Below are positions 48,903-58,045 of a stretch of 64,000 nt of DNA, piece by piece. The stretch's first letter is position 1, and each line of letters starts with the position of its first letter. Under the pieces are notes generated by a model. It saw nothing but the letters and a program-made list of their open reading frames with translations, searched no databases and was not told where the DNA came from. The DNA comes from Nordella sp. HKS 07 (GTDB taxonomy: Bacteria > Pseudomonadota > Alphaproteobacteria > Rhizobiales > Aestuariivirgaceae). Made by a program: the position numbers and the translations under genes. The DNA lies in contig NZ_CP049258.1 in NCBI RefSeq assembly GCF_011046735.1, positions 7,086,001-7,150,000 of the forward strand, written 5' to 3'.

Positions 48903-51113
48903 CTATTCCGCCGCGCGCGGGTCGACCGCGGGCGGCGCCATCGCCGCACTGACCGCCGCGCCCGCCAACGTAGACGTTGGTGAACGCACCGTCACGGCAT
49001 TGGACGCGAGCGGCACGCCGGCCTCCTGCAGGGAGCGATAGACTCGCTTCAGCGCGTCGCGCTGCAGCAGGCTGGGATTTTTCGGCTTGGCGGTAAACTT
49101 GAGGCGCACCACCACGGCGGAATCGGTGATATCCTGGATGCCCTGCATCTTGAGAGGCGCGATGAGATCCGGTCCAAGCTCGGGATCCTCCTGCATGGCC
49201 AGGCCGACCTTCTTGATCACCTTGCGCGCCTTCTCGATATCGGCGTCGCGGTCGAGCCGGATCTCGAATTTCACCGTCGCCCAGTCGCGGCTGTAATTGG
49301 TGACCGCATCGAGCTGGCCGAAGGGGACGGTGTGGATCTGCCCGTTCTGGTGGCGCAGGCGCACCGAGCGCAGATGGATCTTCTCGACCGTGCCCTTCTG
49401 CTTGCCGGTCTCGATATATTCACCGACACGGAACGCGTCGTCCGCCATGAAGAAGACGCCGGACACGATGTCCTTGATCAACGTCTGCGACCCGAAGGAA
49501 ACGGCGAGGCCGAGCACGCCGAAACCCGCGAGCAGTGGCCCGATATTGACGCCGATCGCCGAGAGGATGACGAGCGCCGTCAGCGCGACAATCCCGCCCA
49601 GCACGATGTCGCGGATGAGCGGCAGGACGGTGGCGAGACGGCCTTGCCCCATGCTGCCCACATCATCGTCGGCGCCGGCGAGATGCGGCGCCCCGGGGGC
49701 TCGCGGCGCATAGGAGTCGAAATAGGATCTGAAGAATACCCAGATGGTGCAGCCGACGAGAAAGGCGATACCGGCCTGTGCCAGGATGCTCATTCGCGCG
49801 AGCGCCGATTGCGGGTCGTTGCCGGCCACATAGACGGTCCAGATATAGATGACCGCATAGATGACGGCGATCCAGCTGCCGGCGCTGGCGATTGCCCTGA
49901 CCACCGAGCGGCTGGCGGCGCGCACCGGGCTCGCCGGTTCATCATCATGGCGCTTCACCATGGCCGCATCGACGAGCGCCGGAACGCCAAAGCCCAGAAT
50001 GGGACTTATCGCGATGAGCAGCAGCATGATGCTGGCGGCCGTCGACCAGTCGCTTTCTTCCGGGGCCCCGGCGGAGACCCGCGCGGCGCTCCACACCATG
50101 AGAACGCCGATGATGTTCATCGCCGGGAAGATGGCCGCGACCACACGCCTTCCCCACCCTTCCGGATTGGCGTGGCGAATGGCTTGCCGCACATCGTGCC
50201 TCGCGCTCCACACCCACCATAGGGCGAAACCGGCCGTCAGCGTGCTGGTGATGAACAGGCAGCCGATGACCGCGTCGAGATCGGCGTTGACCTGGTCGAG
50301 CAGGTTGATGCTCTCGATGATGAGCGCGACACAGACGGCATAGATCAGGAGATTGCGCCGGTGCCAATCGGCCTTGAGCACCGGCAGGAGTGGCGCTCCC
50401 GTATTGTCGGCCGCCAGCAGGAAACGCCCGACAGCGAGATAGAGCCCGACGATCAGGGCGAATCGGATGATGCTGTGGGCGAAGGCGCGCGCGAAGTCCG
50501 GATGCGGCAGCAGAAAGCGCACCGCCAGCAGACCGGCGGCGGCCATGGCCGCCAGCGCCAGGAGATCGATCAGCAGAACCTTCGCGCGCCACAGGAAGCG
50601 GACGCCCAGATCCGACTCCCGAGCCGCCGGCGGGGTTACCAGATTTCGCCGCCAGCGCAGCGGCACGAAGTAGGCGGCCGCCATCACGAAACCGATGACG
50701 ATAAGCAGGAACAGGGGCGAGAAGCCCGGGGCATTCGCGTTCCAGGCCGTCGAGAATTTTTCGGGGACGCTCCCCAATTTGCCGATGCCGCGGAAGCCCT
50801 GCTCCACGCCGTCGCCAAATTTGTCACGCAGCGCGATGAGCTTGGCATAGAGTCCGTCGCGCGTGACCGCGATGGACGAATGCGCCTCGGGCTCGGCCGC
50901 GACCTTGCCGCTCTCGACGCGAATGGTCACCGGCCGGCTGCCGTCCTTGAGGCTTTTGATGATCGCCTCGACCTGCGCCGAATCCTGGCCGGAGGGCACG
51001 ATGAGGGTGATGCCGGGATCGGTGGTTTGCGCCTGGCCTGCCGTGCCGGGCAAAGCCCAGCACAGCAGAATCAGAAAGAGCTTCACCACGAAGGAAGACG
51101 CTTTGCCGGTCAT
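48903..51113 (-). CDS. Large MscS-family mechanosensitive channel
   Basis: The 736-residue protein has a signal peptide (VVKLFLILLCWALPGTAGQA), a periplasmic stretch of about 120 residues, then about ten membrane helices. The MscS pore and upper beta domain follow: LLAGFGVLGLAVSFGSQTLIKDIVSGVFFMADDAFRVGEYIETG, KGTVEKIHLRSVRLRHQNGQIHTVPFGQL. A C-terminal alpha/beta domain is last. It opens under membrane tension to release osmolytes. It is a long-type member of the family, like the YbdG/MscM-type channels with extra helices. It sits upstream of the cupin gene on the same strand. Confidence 0.85.
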   Translation of the reverse strand: MTGKASSFVVKLFLILLCWALPGTAGQAQTTDPGITLIVPSGQDSAQVEAIIKSLKDGSRPVTIRVESGKVAAEPEAHSSIAVTRDGLYAKLIALRDKFGDGVEQGFRGIGKLGSVPEKFSTAWNANAPGFSPLFLLIVIGFVMAAAYFVPLRWRRNLVTPPAARESDLGVRFLWRAKVLLIDLLALAAMAAAGLLAVRFLLPHPDFARAFAHSIIRFALIVGLYLAVGRFLLAADNTGAPLLPVLKADWHRRNLLIYAVCVALIIESINLLDQVNADLDAVIGCLFITSTLTAGFALWWVWSARHDVRQAIRHANPEGWGRRVVAAIFPAMNIIGVLMVWSAARVSAGAPEESDWSTAASIMLLLIAISPILGFGVPALVDAAMVKRHDDEPASPVRAASRSVVRAIASAGSWIAVIYAVIYIWTVYVAGNDPQSALARMSILAQAGIAFLVGCTIWVFFRSYFDSYAPRAPGAPHLAGADDDVGSMGQGRLATVLPLIRDIVLGGIVALTALVILSAIGVNIGPLLAGFGVLGLAVSFGSQTLIKDIVSGVFFMADDAFRVGEYIETGKQKGTVEKIHLRSVRLRHQNGQIHTVPFGQLDAVTNYSRDWATVKFEIRLDRDADIEKARKVIKKVGLAMQEDPELGPDLIAPLKMQGIQDITDSAVVVRLKFTAKPKNPSLLQRDALKRVYRSLQEAGVPLASNAVTVRSPTSTLAGAAVSAAMAPPAVDPRAAE

Positions 51114-51237
51114 GATGCCGCCTGCCGTCTCTGACTACCACCGGACATGCTACACTAACCTGAAACCGTTCCCAATTTCGCCGTAAGCCGCTATTGGCGA
51201 GAAGGGCCTGGCTGGTCATCCATCCGCCGGCATGTTC

Positions 51238-51253
51238 TTAGAATTACTCTAAA
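51238..51253. promoter_or_regulatory. ICE-like (Irr) box upstream of the sigma factor gene
   Basis: TTAGAATTACTCTAAA is a near-perfect dyad (TTAGA/TCTAA) and closely fits the iron-control element bound by Irr in Rhizobiales. It lies about 110 bases before the sigma factor start. A TTGACG (51257-51262) and TCTAAT (51284-51289) follow; their 21-base spacing is long for a sigma-70 promoter, so the exact promoter is uncertain. The position upstream of the -35 region suits activation under iron limitation. Confidence 0.6.
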
Positions 51254-51361
51254 TGATTGACGTTGCGCGGCTTTTTCGCATCGTCTAATCAGGCGCGCAG
51301 GTAGCCCCCACCCGCAAATCGGGAAACCGAGCGGGTCGCCTCTATCTCATCCTTGCCAGCA

Positions 51362-51925
51362 ATGACGTCACTCACGTCGCCGCACATGACGGCATGCGCG
51401 GCCGGCGACCGGCTTGCCCAGCTCAATCGCGTTTTCCTGCAGCATCGCCGCGCTTTGTGGTTCGCCGCCCTGCGTATCGTGCGCGACCGCCAGATCGCCG
51501 AGGACCTGGCGCAGGAAGCGTATCTGCGCGCCTTTCAGGCCAGCGAAAGTGCCCCTATCGAGCATATCGAGGCCTATCTCTACCGCACGATCCGCAATCT
51601 GGCGCTCGATCACCTGCGCCGGCTGAGGACCCGTGAACGCTATGAGGATCCGCAAGCGGCGGACGGACAGCTGGATGCCATCCCGGCCGACATACCGAGC
51701 ATCGAGACGGCCCTGATCGAGCGTGAGCGTCTGCGCCTGTTCGAGGCGGCGCTCCAGTCGCTTCCCCTGCGCGCTCGCCGCGCCTGGGCCCTGTCGCAGG
51801 TCTCGGCCTGGTCCTATGACCGGATTGCCCGGCACCTCGGCGTTTCGCGCAACACCGTCTACAACGACGTGAAGCTCGTCATGGGCCATTGTGCCGATGC
51901 GCTGGCCCGCTTCGACCGGGAATGA
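51362..51925 (+). CDS. ECF sigma factor, FecI-like
   Basis: The ATG at 51362 gives 187 residues. Region 2 shows RIVRDRQIAEDLAQEAYLRAFQA and EAYLYRTIRNLALDHLRRLRTRERY. Region 4 shows LQSLPLRARRAWALSQVSAWSYDRIARHLGVSRNTVYNDVKLVMGHC. This is the iron-starvation sigma type that is held and activated by a FecR protein in response to a TonB receptor signal. The fecR-like gene follows after 59 bases and the receptor after that, so it very probably transcribes the receptor gene. Confidence 0.9.
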   Translation: MTSLTSPHMTACAAGDRLAQLNRVFLQHRRALWFAALRIVRDRQIAEDLAQEAYLRAFQASESAPIEHIEAYLYRTIRNLALDHLRRLRTRERYEDPQAADGQLDAIPADIPSIETALIERERLRLFEAALQSLPLRARRAWALSQVSAWSYDRIARHLGVSRNTVYNDVKLVMGHCADALARFDRE

Positions 51926-51984
51926 AATATTTCTTTGTGAAGCGAGCCTTGCCCGAACGTCTGAACGAGTGAGTTCCCCGAAAG

Positions 51985-52962
51985 GTGAAGGCGAAGGCCC
52001 GCGTGAGACAGAACAGAACTGCGGATCGAGCGAGCGAAAAGGCGATGGACTGGTTCATCCGCCTCCAGTCGAAGCCGGACGATGACCGAACGAGACATGA
52101 CTTCGCGCGGTGGCGGGACGCACATGTCGCGCATGATGAGGCCTTCCGCCGCATCGAACGCTTGATGGCCATGCCGTCCCTGCACGAAGCGAGCCGGCGC
52201 GATGCCGCGCGACTGGCGAAAAGTCCACGGCCCGAAACACGCCGCTCCTGGACGAAATATGCCGCCGCAATGGCGGCCGCACTTCTCATCGTCGTCGGCT
52301 ATCTCCAGTATCCGGCTCTCCTGCTCCGCTGGCAGGCCGACCACATGACGGCGCCCGGCGAACGGAAGATTCTGACGTTGCCCGACGGATCGCTCATTGA
52401 GCTGAATACGTCATCGGCTGTGGCGCTCGATTTCGCCGGAGGCAGGCGCCGTCTGAGCCTGCTCGCCGGCGAAGTCTTCTTCGACGTGAAGCCCGATTCC
52501 GCCCACCCTTTCACCGTCACGACGCGGTTCAGCGAAACGACCGTCAAGGGCACCGCCTTCTCCATCCGAACCGGGGACGACGAGGACATGATCCTGCTCG
52601 CCCATGGCCGTGTCGCGGTCAGCCGCCTCGCCGACAGATCCAGTATGGTCGAGATCGATCCGGGTCAGTTCGTAACCGCCGATGCCGCGGCGATTTCAGA
52701 GGTGAGGACCGCCGCGCTCGACATGGCGCTCGCCTGGCGCGACGGCCGTGTCGTGTTTCGCGAGGAGGCTTTCGCCAAAGCCCTGTCCGAGCTCGACCGC
52801 TATTATGTCGGCAGCGTCGTCATTGCCAATGAGCAGCTTGAAACGATGAAGATCAGCGGCAGCTATCGCATCGATGATCCGCGGACTGCCATCCTCACGC
52901 TCGCGGCAGCCATCGGCGCGAAGGAAGCACGGTTTCCCGGCGGCCTGATAATTCTTTACTGA
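51985..52962 (+). CDS. FecR-like sigma regulator/sensor
   Basis: This 325-residue protein (GTG start) has a short cytoplasmic N-terminal domain (DWFIRLQSKPDDDRTRHDFARWRDAHVAHDEAFRRIE). One membrane helix follows (KYAAAMAAALLIVVGYLQYPALLL, about residues 92-115). The periplasmic FecR domain reads GERKILTLPDGSLIELNTSSAVALDF, GEVFFDVKPDSAHPFTVTT and VKGTAFSIRTGDDEDMILLAHG. It receives the signal from the receptor's N-terminal domain and controls the sigma factor encoded upstream. Confidence 0.9.
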   Translation: MKAKARVRQNRTADRASEKAMDWFIRLQSKPDDDRTRHDFARWRDAHVAHDEAFRRIERLMAMPSLHEASRRDAARLAKSPRPETRRSWTKYAAAMAAALLIVVGYLQYPALLLRWQADHMTAPGERKILTLPDGSLIELNTSSAVALDFAGGRRRLSLLAGEVFFDVKPDSAHPFTVTTRFSETTVKGTAFSIRTGDDEDMILLAHGRVAVSRLADRSSMVEIDPGQFVTADAAAISEVRTAALDMALAWRDGRVVFREEAFAKALSELDRYYVGSVVIANEQLETMKISGSYRIDDPRTAILTLAAAIGAKEARFPGGLIILY

Positions 52963-53040
52963 AACACTCAACTATTTTTGTGACGCCCTGCCCGCTGGCG
53001 CGTCAGGTCCATGAGGACTGTTGCGGCGTGAGGGGCATGC

Positions 53041-55407
53041 ATGATGACCGGGCGGACGAAGACGAACTTGTTTCAGATCAGGCGGCATCTGCGGCTGCTG
53101 CTGTTGGGCTCCGCTCTATTGGGTTGTCCCGGTGCGTTTGCCGTGACGAAGACGCAGGATCTGCGCTTCTCGATACCGTCACAGTCTGTTGCGGCCGCAC
53201 TCGACGACTTCGCGCGCCAATCCGGCTGGCAGTTCGGCTATGCCAGCGCCGCGCTCGGATCGACCAGGACACGCGCCGTCTCGGGCCTGATGCCGCCGGA
53301 ACAGGCCTTGCGGACGATGCTTGCCGGAACGGGGCTCGAACTGCGCATGACCGGCCCGCGAAGCGTCGCCCTGGTGGTGCCCGAGATCTTCGCCGCCACG
53401 GTGCTGGAAGATGGGTCCGGGCTTCTCGATCCGATTGTGGTCGTCGCCAAGGACGGCGAGGCAAAGGCCGCCGATGCGCCCTATGAGACGCCAGGGTCTT
53501 CGACCCATATTTCGGCGGAGGATATCCAGCGCACGCCGCCGACGTCGGTCGGCGACATGCTGAAGACGGCGCCGGGCGTTATGCCTTCCGGCAACCGGGT
53601 CGGCGCCTCAATGGATGTCAATATCCGCGGCCTCCAGGGCCAGAACCGCGTGAATGTCATGGTCGACGGCACGCGCCAGACCAACAACTCCTATCGCGGC
53701 TATCGCGGCAGCCGCAATGAAGTCTATGTCGATCCCGATTTCGTCGGCGGCATCGATATCGCCAAGGGTCCCGCGGGCGGGATCGGCGGCGTCGGCGCCA
53801 TGGGCGGCGTCGTCAATATGCGCCTCCTCGAAGCGAGTGACATCGTGCGCGAAGGCGAGAGCTACACCGCACGCATCAAGACCGCCATCGGCAACAACAC
53901 GATCGCCCCGAACGACGCGGAATCCACCGGCATTCGCAATGACGGCTCGGAATTCTTCAACGGCGAGGCCTGGATGGGCAATGCCGTCATCGCCACGGTC
54001 AAGGACGACTATGAGCTGGTCGCCGGCTTCTCGCGCCGTAAATCCGGCAACTATTTCGCCGGCTCGAAGGGCAAATCCACCTTTATCGACGACCGCAATC
54101 CGTGGGTCAGGCCCAAGGAGAAGAACATCTCGCCGATTGGACCCGGCGATGAGGTGTTCAACACCTCGCAGGACATCACCTCCTTCCTCGCCAAGGGCAA
54201 CTACAAGTGGGGCGACGGTCATTCGCTTGGTCTTGGCTACACTTTCTACAACAATAAATATGGCGAGTTCGATGAGACCCTGCTGCTCTTCGGCGCCAAC
54301 AGCGCGCGTGCGAAGAACTATGGCGGTGATGCTGCCAATCTGTCGAGCTTCGATACGCCGCTTGGCCTTCTGAGCATGAGCATCGGCACGGAGTTCGTTC
54401 TCGAGCAGGCGCGCGAGGACGATCCCGCTACATCCGGCTTTTTCGGTGTCAATCCGAGTGGCGACCGCCTGCTGCTGAGCGCCTTCAATCAGTCGAAGCT
54501 CGATGTCACCGACTGGCTCACTGTGGCGGGCGGCCTGCGCTATGATTATTACGAATCCGAGGGCAAGGAGGACCTTGCCGATACTCTGGACAAGAACGGC
54601 AGCCGCATCAATCCGTCGGGGAGCCTCACGGTCGAGCCCTTCGAAGGTTTTCAGCTTTTCGGCGCCTATTTCGAGGGCTGGCGTCCGCCGAGCCTGCGTG
54701 AGACGGCATCGCGCCAGACGGACTATCTCGTGCCAAATCCCGAACTCGATCCAGAATTATCGCGCAATTTCGAGTTCGGCCTTAATGCATTGCGCGACGA
54801 CATCTTCTTCGACGGCGACAAGTTCCGCTTCAAGGCGGTGCGCTTCGACAATACCTATGACGACTACATCATTCGCAAGCGCCGCCCCTCGGACGGTCTC
54901 TATAGCTGGGACAATATCGACAAGGCGGAGTTCAGAGGCTACGAATTCTCTGCCGCCTACGATGCGGGCTACGCCTTCCTCGAAGGTACTTTCACCAAAT
55001 ACGATCATATCAGCTATTGCGACGAGGTCCCGGCCAACCGGCCGCGTTGCGACTTCGGTGTCGCCGGCACTGACTACGGCCTGATGGCGATTCCGCCAAA
55101 ATATTCAGGCAGCGTCACTGCCGGCGTGCGTCTCTTCGAGGAGGCGCTGACCTTTGGCGGCCGCGCCTATTTCTTCGGCCAGCGCTATGGCGGTTACAAA
55201 ACCGTCGCCGGCGCCGTCAATTCGCCGATCTACTATGACGCGAAGACCGTCTACGATCTCTTCGGCAGTTACAAGGTCGATGAGACCTTCACCGTCGATA
55301 TCGCCGTCGAGAATGTAGGTGATGAATATTACCTCGATCCTCTGTCGACAGGCCTCGTCCCCTCGCCCGGCCGAACCGTCAGGATGGGACTGACGGCGAC
55401 GTTTTAG
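53041..55407 (+). CDS. TonB-dependent receptor with signalling domain, HasR/haem-type
   Basis: The 788-residue outer-membrane protein has a signal peptide, then a secretin/TonB N-terminal signalling domain (about residues 40-110, RFSIPSQSVAAALDDFARQSGWQFGYAS). The plug follows (SSTHISAEDIQRTPPTSVGDMLKTAPGVM, DVNIRGLQGQNRVNVMVDGTRQ, GGIDIAKGPAGGIGGVGAMGGVVNM), then a 22-strand barrel ending RTVRMGLTATF. The YRGYRGSRNEVYVDPDFVGGID stretch is like HasR/haemoglobin-type receptors, so haem or a haem carrier is the likely ligand. The signalling domain and the neighbouring sigma/FecR pair make it a self-inducing cell-surface signalling receptor. No haem ABC transporter or hemophore gene is adjacent. 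Confidence 0.85.
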   Translation: MMTGRTKTNLFQIRRHLRLLLLGSALLGCPGAFAVTKTQDLRFSIPSQSVAAALDDFARQSGWQFGYASAALGSTRTRAVSGLMPPEQALRTMLAGTGLELRMTGPRSVALVVPEIFAATVLEDGSGLLDPIVVVAKDGEAKAADAPYETPGSSTHISAEDIQRTPPTSVGDMLKTAPGVMPSGNRVGASMDVNIRGLQGQNRVNVMVDGTRQTNNSYRGYRGSRNEVYVDPDFVGGIDIAKGPAGGIGGVGAMGGVVNMRLLEASDIVREGESYTARIKTAIGNNTIAPNDAESTGIRNDGSEFFNGEAWMGNAVIATVKDDYELVAGFSRRKSGNYFAGSKGKSTFIDDRNPWVRPKEKNISPIGPGDEVFNTSQDITSFLAKGNYKWGDGHSLGLGYTFYNNKYGEFDETLLLFGANSARAKNYGGDAANLSSFDTPLGLLSMSIGTEFVLEQAREDDPATSGFFGVNPSGDRLLLSAFNQSKLDVTDWLTVAGGLRYDYYESEGKEDLADTLDKNGSRINPSGSLTVEPFEGFQLFGAYFEGWRPPSLRETASRQTDYLVPNPELDPELSRNFEFGLNALRDDIFFDGDKFRFKAVRFDNTYDDYIIRKRRPSDGLYSWDNIDKAEFRGYEFSAAYDAGYAFLEGTFTKYDHISYCDEVPANRPRCDFGVAGTDYGLMAIPPKYSGSVTAGVRLFEEALTFGGRAYFFGQRYGGYKTVAGAVNSPIYYDAKTVYDLFGSYKVDETFTVDIAVENVGDEYYLDPLSTGLVPSPGRTVRMGLTATF

Positions 55408-55423
55408 CCAGGTGAATTTGATC

Positions 55424-55496
55424 TCTCCGACCATTCCCTTCTCCCGCTTGCTTGTGGGAGAAGGTGGCCGAAGGCCGGATGAGGGTGTCGTCGGAA
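55424..55496. repeat. Repeat C, single RIME-like palindrome
   Basis: CCCTTCTCCCGCTTGC...GGGAGAAGG followed by GCCGAAGGCCGGATGAGGGTG matches the unit found twice at 14744-15024. It starts 17 bases after the receptor gene's stop and could serve as its 3' hairpin. Confidence 0.8.
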
Positions 55497-55828
55497 CACA
55501 GCCCTCAACCACGGCGACGACAGACCCCTGTGGGATAGCGTACTTACTTTCAGTTGAATCCGGATATGGACAATCGCGTTGGAGGCGAGTAACTTAATGT
55601 CGTCCGGCCTTGATCGGACGCCTTTGCATACTCCCCACTCGTGATTGACTGACATAGGTCTTTTTGAGGGCGATCGGTTCGATCGTCCTTTCCCATTCCA
55701 TCCGGTTTCGGATGCGCGTGACAAACTGCTTTGTAAGGAAGAATACCCTGCGGAGCAGCGAAAAGGAGACCGCCCGAGCCGGATTCCAGGCAGCAGCCAG
55801 TTTAGTCTGACAAGATCAGGAGGAGTGA
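55497..55828. other. Intergenic region, 332 bp
   Basis: No gene is seen. It holds the leader of the metzincin-like gene and a dyad AGGGCGATCG-GTT-CGATCGTCCT (55667-55689) with one mismatch per arm, about 140 bases before that gene, which could be an operator. Confidence 0.4.
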
Positions 55829-58045
55829 ATGCCGCCCCTGTCCGACCAGCCTATCGACACCAGCCGCCCGATCTGCCGCAACCTTGAGGCCCAGAGGAAA
55901 CGGTATGCCGAAGATCATGCCCGCTGGCTTCGTCGCCTGCGTGAGACAAGAGATCCCGATGAGCGCGATCGCATCATGGAGACGCTCGAAAGGCTCGAAT
56001 ACCAGATCCAGGATGTCGAGTACCAGTTGACCGAGGCTGGATGCTACTTGCCTGAGGAGGTTCCGCACTCTGTCACGATCAAGATCGAGGGAATGGAGGT
56101 GACGCAGGCGATCCAGTTTTACAGGCAGCTCGGTTCTGGCGGCACTCCGAACAGCGTGCCCCTCGTCGCCAACAAGGCGACCCTGTGCCGGGTATACGTC
56201 CAGAACGGCTACCATCAGGACCTGCGGTTCACAGGCCGCATCCTCGTGATGGCATGGAACAACAACACGTTGAAATATGACATTCTCCGTCGCGAGCTGA
56301 CGCCCCGCAACGAGCGCTCCTTGATCGTGCTCCCGGCGACGGCGACGTCGGATCGGCGCCGCCTCGCCAATACACTCAATTTCGTCCTCGACGCGAGCCA
56401 TTGCAACGAACGGCTGCAGCTGGACGCCGAGGTCTGGGTCGAGGGGCATCGCGGTGACCCGAGCTACACCGGCAAGGGCGGCTGTGAACTCCTCTTCAAC
56501 ACACGGGAGCGGCCGGTTATCCATTGCTACCGCTACAGCCTGACGGGATTCTCGCCAACCATAGCTGAGCCAACGGACGCCGCCTGCCGCACCACCATGG
56601 AGCTCGCGCCACGCATCCTGCCCATCGAGGGTCTCACCATCAGGGATCGGGGTGTCAGGACCTTCGGGGGCGCTTTGGACACCAACAACAAATATGATCA
56701 GATGCGTATCGAGGTCCAGGGGTTGCGCGATGGGACGACGCCCACGCCTCTGGACCACGAGATCTTTGTCGCAATGGTGCCTGCGCACACCCAGGCATCA
56801 GGAGTGACGGCAGCGGGCGCTGCACTGAGCAACAGCTTCTGGTGCCTGGCGGACCGCGAGGACACATTCGCCCATGAGCTTGCTCACCTGATCATTCCCG
56901 GAGACGACCATGTGCTCGATGCCGCCTGCACGACGCCGGAGAATGTGGACACGAATTATCCAGACTATCCGAACACCACGCGCCCGTCCGGCATCGGCGA
57001 GTTCGGCGTCGATCTCGGAACATCTCCGATGGAGATCTTCGGGCCTGACACCTCCGACCTGATGAGTTATTGCAGACCGCGATGGATCTCGCCCTACAAC
57101 TACGCCCGGGCATTCTCCTCACCCATGCTCAATCCGTACGACCGTCTCCTGGTCCGCGCCGGCGAAGCACAGAAGCTACTCGTCCGCTTCACGGTCGAAC
57201 GCGAGGGGACGGCCACGCTGCTGTGGGCGTTTCACCTCCCGGGCGAGGCGCCGCGTCGCGTTGACAAATACGAGACCCCGCTTTCATTGCAGCTGTATCG
57301 CGCCGACGGCGACCTGCTTGTCGCCCGGCGTTGTCACCCCGCCTCTGACGCGTCCATACTCGACCCCTACGCCGATTTCCTCGAGACACTGCCCTGGACC
57401 GATGACGTGACCCGCATCGTCCTCACGCGGAACGGCGAGGTCATCGCGAGCTGGGATGTAGCCGAGGTTCCGTCTGAGCCCATCGCGCGAGATCTCTCCG
57501 CCACGCCCGTCGTCCGGCGGGATGTCGAATCCGGCCTTCGCATCAGCTGGAAACGAGCACGGCGGCGGTCCGAGACCCATCAGATGCTGCGCTACTCACC
57601 TGATGGCGGCGCGACCTGGATACCCTACGCCATCGACATCGAAGGCGACGAGGTTGAAATCCCGCTCGACCTGCTGCGTGGGGCAGGCGACCTCAGGTTC
57701 CAGCTGGCGACATCCACGGGCATCCGCACCACCTTCATTGAGACGTCGGTGCCGCGGCTCGGCAGCGAGGCCGTCCGCGTCGTGGAGATCCTGGCGCCCG
57801 CTGCCGATGCGGTTCTATCGACGCGTCAGCCGGTCCGGCTGATCGGCAGGACCGAAATGTGGCTCGATGGCCGCAGTGACGATCCCCACGCCTACTGGAC
57901 GTCGAACCGCGACGGGTTCCTGGCCGACGGGTTGCAGGCCGAGATTGACGGGCTGTCACGGGGACGGCACGTCCTGCGTCTCGTCGTCGATGACGGGACA
58001 TCGGAAACTTCTGATCGGGTGATCGTCAGCGTCGGGGACGATTAG
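55829..58045 (+). CDS. Metzincin-like putative metallopeptidase with unusual zinc motif
   Basis: The ATG at 55829 follows AGGAGGAG. The 738-residue protein starts with a charged coiled-coil-like helix (about residues 18-68), then IKIEGMEVTQAIQFYRQ, an opening seen in large secreted or surface metallopeptidase-like proteins. Near residue 350 is FAHELAHLIIPGDDH (HExxH with the third His or Asp two residues further than in canonical HExxHxxGxxH). About 60 residues on is TSDLMSYCRPRWISPYNY, which looks like a Met-turn. The C-terminal third resembles Ig/fibronectin-like beta domains (RRSETHQMLRYSPDGGATWIPY, a late VSVGDD end). No signal peptide is present, which is odd for this type. The stop overlaps the convergent kdpD stop by four bases. 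Peptidase activity is inferred. Confidence 0.6.
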   Translation: MPPLSDQPIDTSRPICRNLEAQRKRYAEDHARWLRRLRETRDPDERDRIMETLERLEYQIQDVEYQLTEAGCYLPEEVPHSVTIKIEGMEVTQAIQFYRQLGSGGTPNSVPLVANKATLCRVYVQNGYHQDLRFTGRILVMAWNNNTLKYDILRRELTPRNERSLIVLPATATSDRRRLANTLNFVLDASHCNERLQLDAEVWVEGHRGDPSYTGKGGCELLFNTRERPVIHCYRYSLTGFSPTIAEPTDAACRTTMELAPRILPIEGLTIRDRGVRTFGGALDTNNKYDQMRIEVQGLRDGTTPTPLDHEIFVAMVPAHTQASGVTAAGAALSNSFWCLADREDTFAHELAHLIIPGDDHVLDAACTTPENVDTNYPDYPNTTRPSGIGEFGVDLGTSPMEIFGPDTSDLMSYCRPRWISPYNYARAFSSPMLNPYDRLLVRAGEAQKLLVRFTVEREGTATLLWAFHLPGEAPRRVDKYETPLSLQLYRADGDLLVARRCHPASDASILDPYADFLETLPWTDDVTRIVLTRNGEVIASWDVAEVPSEPIARDLSATPVVRRDVESGLRISWKRARRRSETHQMLRYSPDGGATWIPYAIDIEGDEVEIPLDLLRGAGDLRFQLATSTGIRTTFIETSVPRLGSEAVRVVEILAPAADAVLSTRQPVRLIGRTEMWLDGRSDDPHAYWTSNRDGFLADGLQAEIDGLSRGRHVLRLVVDDGTSETSDRVIVSVGDD

